Shown piece by piece: positions 63,986 to 64,000 of a stretch of DNA of 64,000 bases. This DNA comes from Hyaloperonospora brassicae (Eukaryota > Oomycota > Peronosporomycetes > Peronosporales > Peronosporaceae): positions 124,001-188,000 of the forward strand of contig CANTFL010000272.1 of NCBI GenBank assembly GCA_947650285.1. Direction: 5' to 3'. Both the position numbers and the translations under genes were made by a program. The notes below the pieces were generated by a model, which saw only the letters and a list, made by a program, of their open reading frames with translations, was not told the DNA's origin and made no database searches. The number at the start of each line of letters is the position of its first letter. Position 1 is the first letter of the stretch.

Positions 63986-64000
63986 CACATACACCATCAT

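Larger units (their letters stand above)
61063..64000 (-). mobile_element. Ty1/Copia retrotransposon pol, truncated by window end
   Basis: The order on the minus strand is the end of the gag-pre-integrase zinc region (CDGCSRGKM near 63985), integrase, linker, reverse transcriptase and RNase H, the Copia order. It is interrupted by several stops and frameshifts and lacks its 5' part, which lies beyond the window. The end of pol (YLTKPLGAPQL then a TGA at 61063) is next to a likely LTR. Confidence 0.9.

Noticed and set aside
1..64000. tRNA, rRNA and CRISPR arrays
   Set aside because: No cloverleaf with a GTTCRANNC arm, no rRNA core sequence and no spaced direct-repeat array was seen on either strand by eye.

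Overview
The window looks like nuclear DNA of a plant-pathogenic oomycete, most probably Peronosporales (Phytophthora or a downy mildew). Evidence: a secreted RXLR-dEER-like effector gene behind an oomycete-type initiator, compact genes with 56-99 nt introns, chromodomain-bearing Ty3/Gypsy elements, a Crypton-like recombinase remnant, and a cyclic-nucleotide/kinase/PP2C fusion of a kind typical of protists. No rRNA, tRNA or CRISPR was found.

Layout. 1-25.6 kb is gene-free and repeat-built: two copies of a GATC-rich dispersed repeat (about 1.04-2.24 and 15.0-16.0 kb), a decayed Gypsy element A on + (6795-14943), an old Gypsy pol scrap (18.9-19.5 kb) and a solo LTR with a perfect 5-bp target duplication (20247-20672). 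25.6-33.3 kb is a gene island: a four-exon kelch protein (+), DMC1 with 15 exons (-), three-exon TIM44 (-) and, divergent from TIM44, an intronless DDX18/Has1 helicase (+). 33.3-40.3 kb is repeat-rich again, with a Crypton-like remnant and a trinucleotide array. 40.5-48.9 kb holds the effector gene and a 5.7 kb intronless gene for a 1908-aa protein with two cNMP-binding domains, a CaMKK-like kinase and a PP2C phosphatase. 50.2-64 kb is a TE nest: a 124-bp tandem duplication, a terminal-inverted-repeat DNA element split by Gypsy element B (-, 51331-59298), an inverted partial copy of the 5' end of the kinase-phosphatase gene, and a Copia element (-) running off the window.

Most interesting: (1) both Gypsy copies carry a textbook -1 frameshift signal (A AAA AAT, 8-nt spacer, 9-bp hairpin containing the gag stop); (2) both carry homologous antisense reading frames near the 3' end, including one in a region with no sense coding; (3) the CNB-CNB-CaMKK-PP2C fusion; (4) an unusually intron-dense DMC1; (5) a duplicated promoter plus N-terminus of the fusion gene abutting a Copia LTR.

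The host genes look functional. Every element pol gene carries stops or frameshifts. Exon structures were derived by hand from frame, splice dinucleotides and family conservation; no alignment or database search was run.
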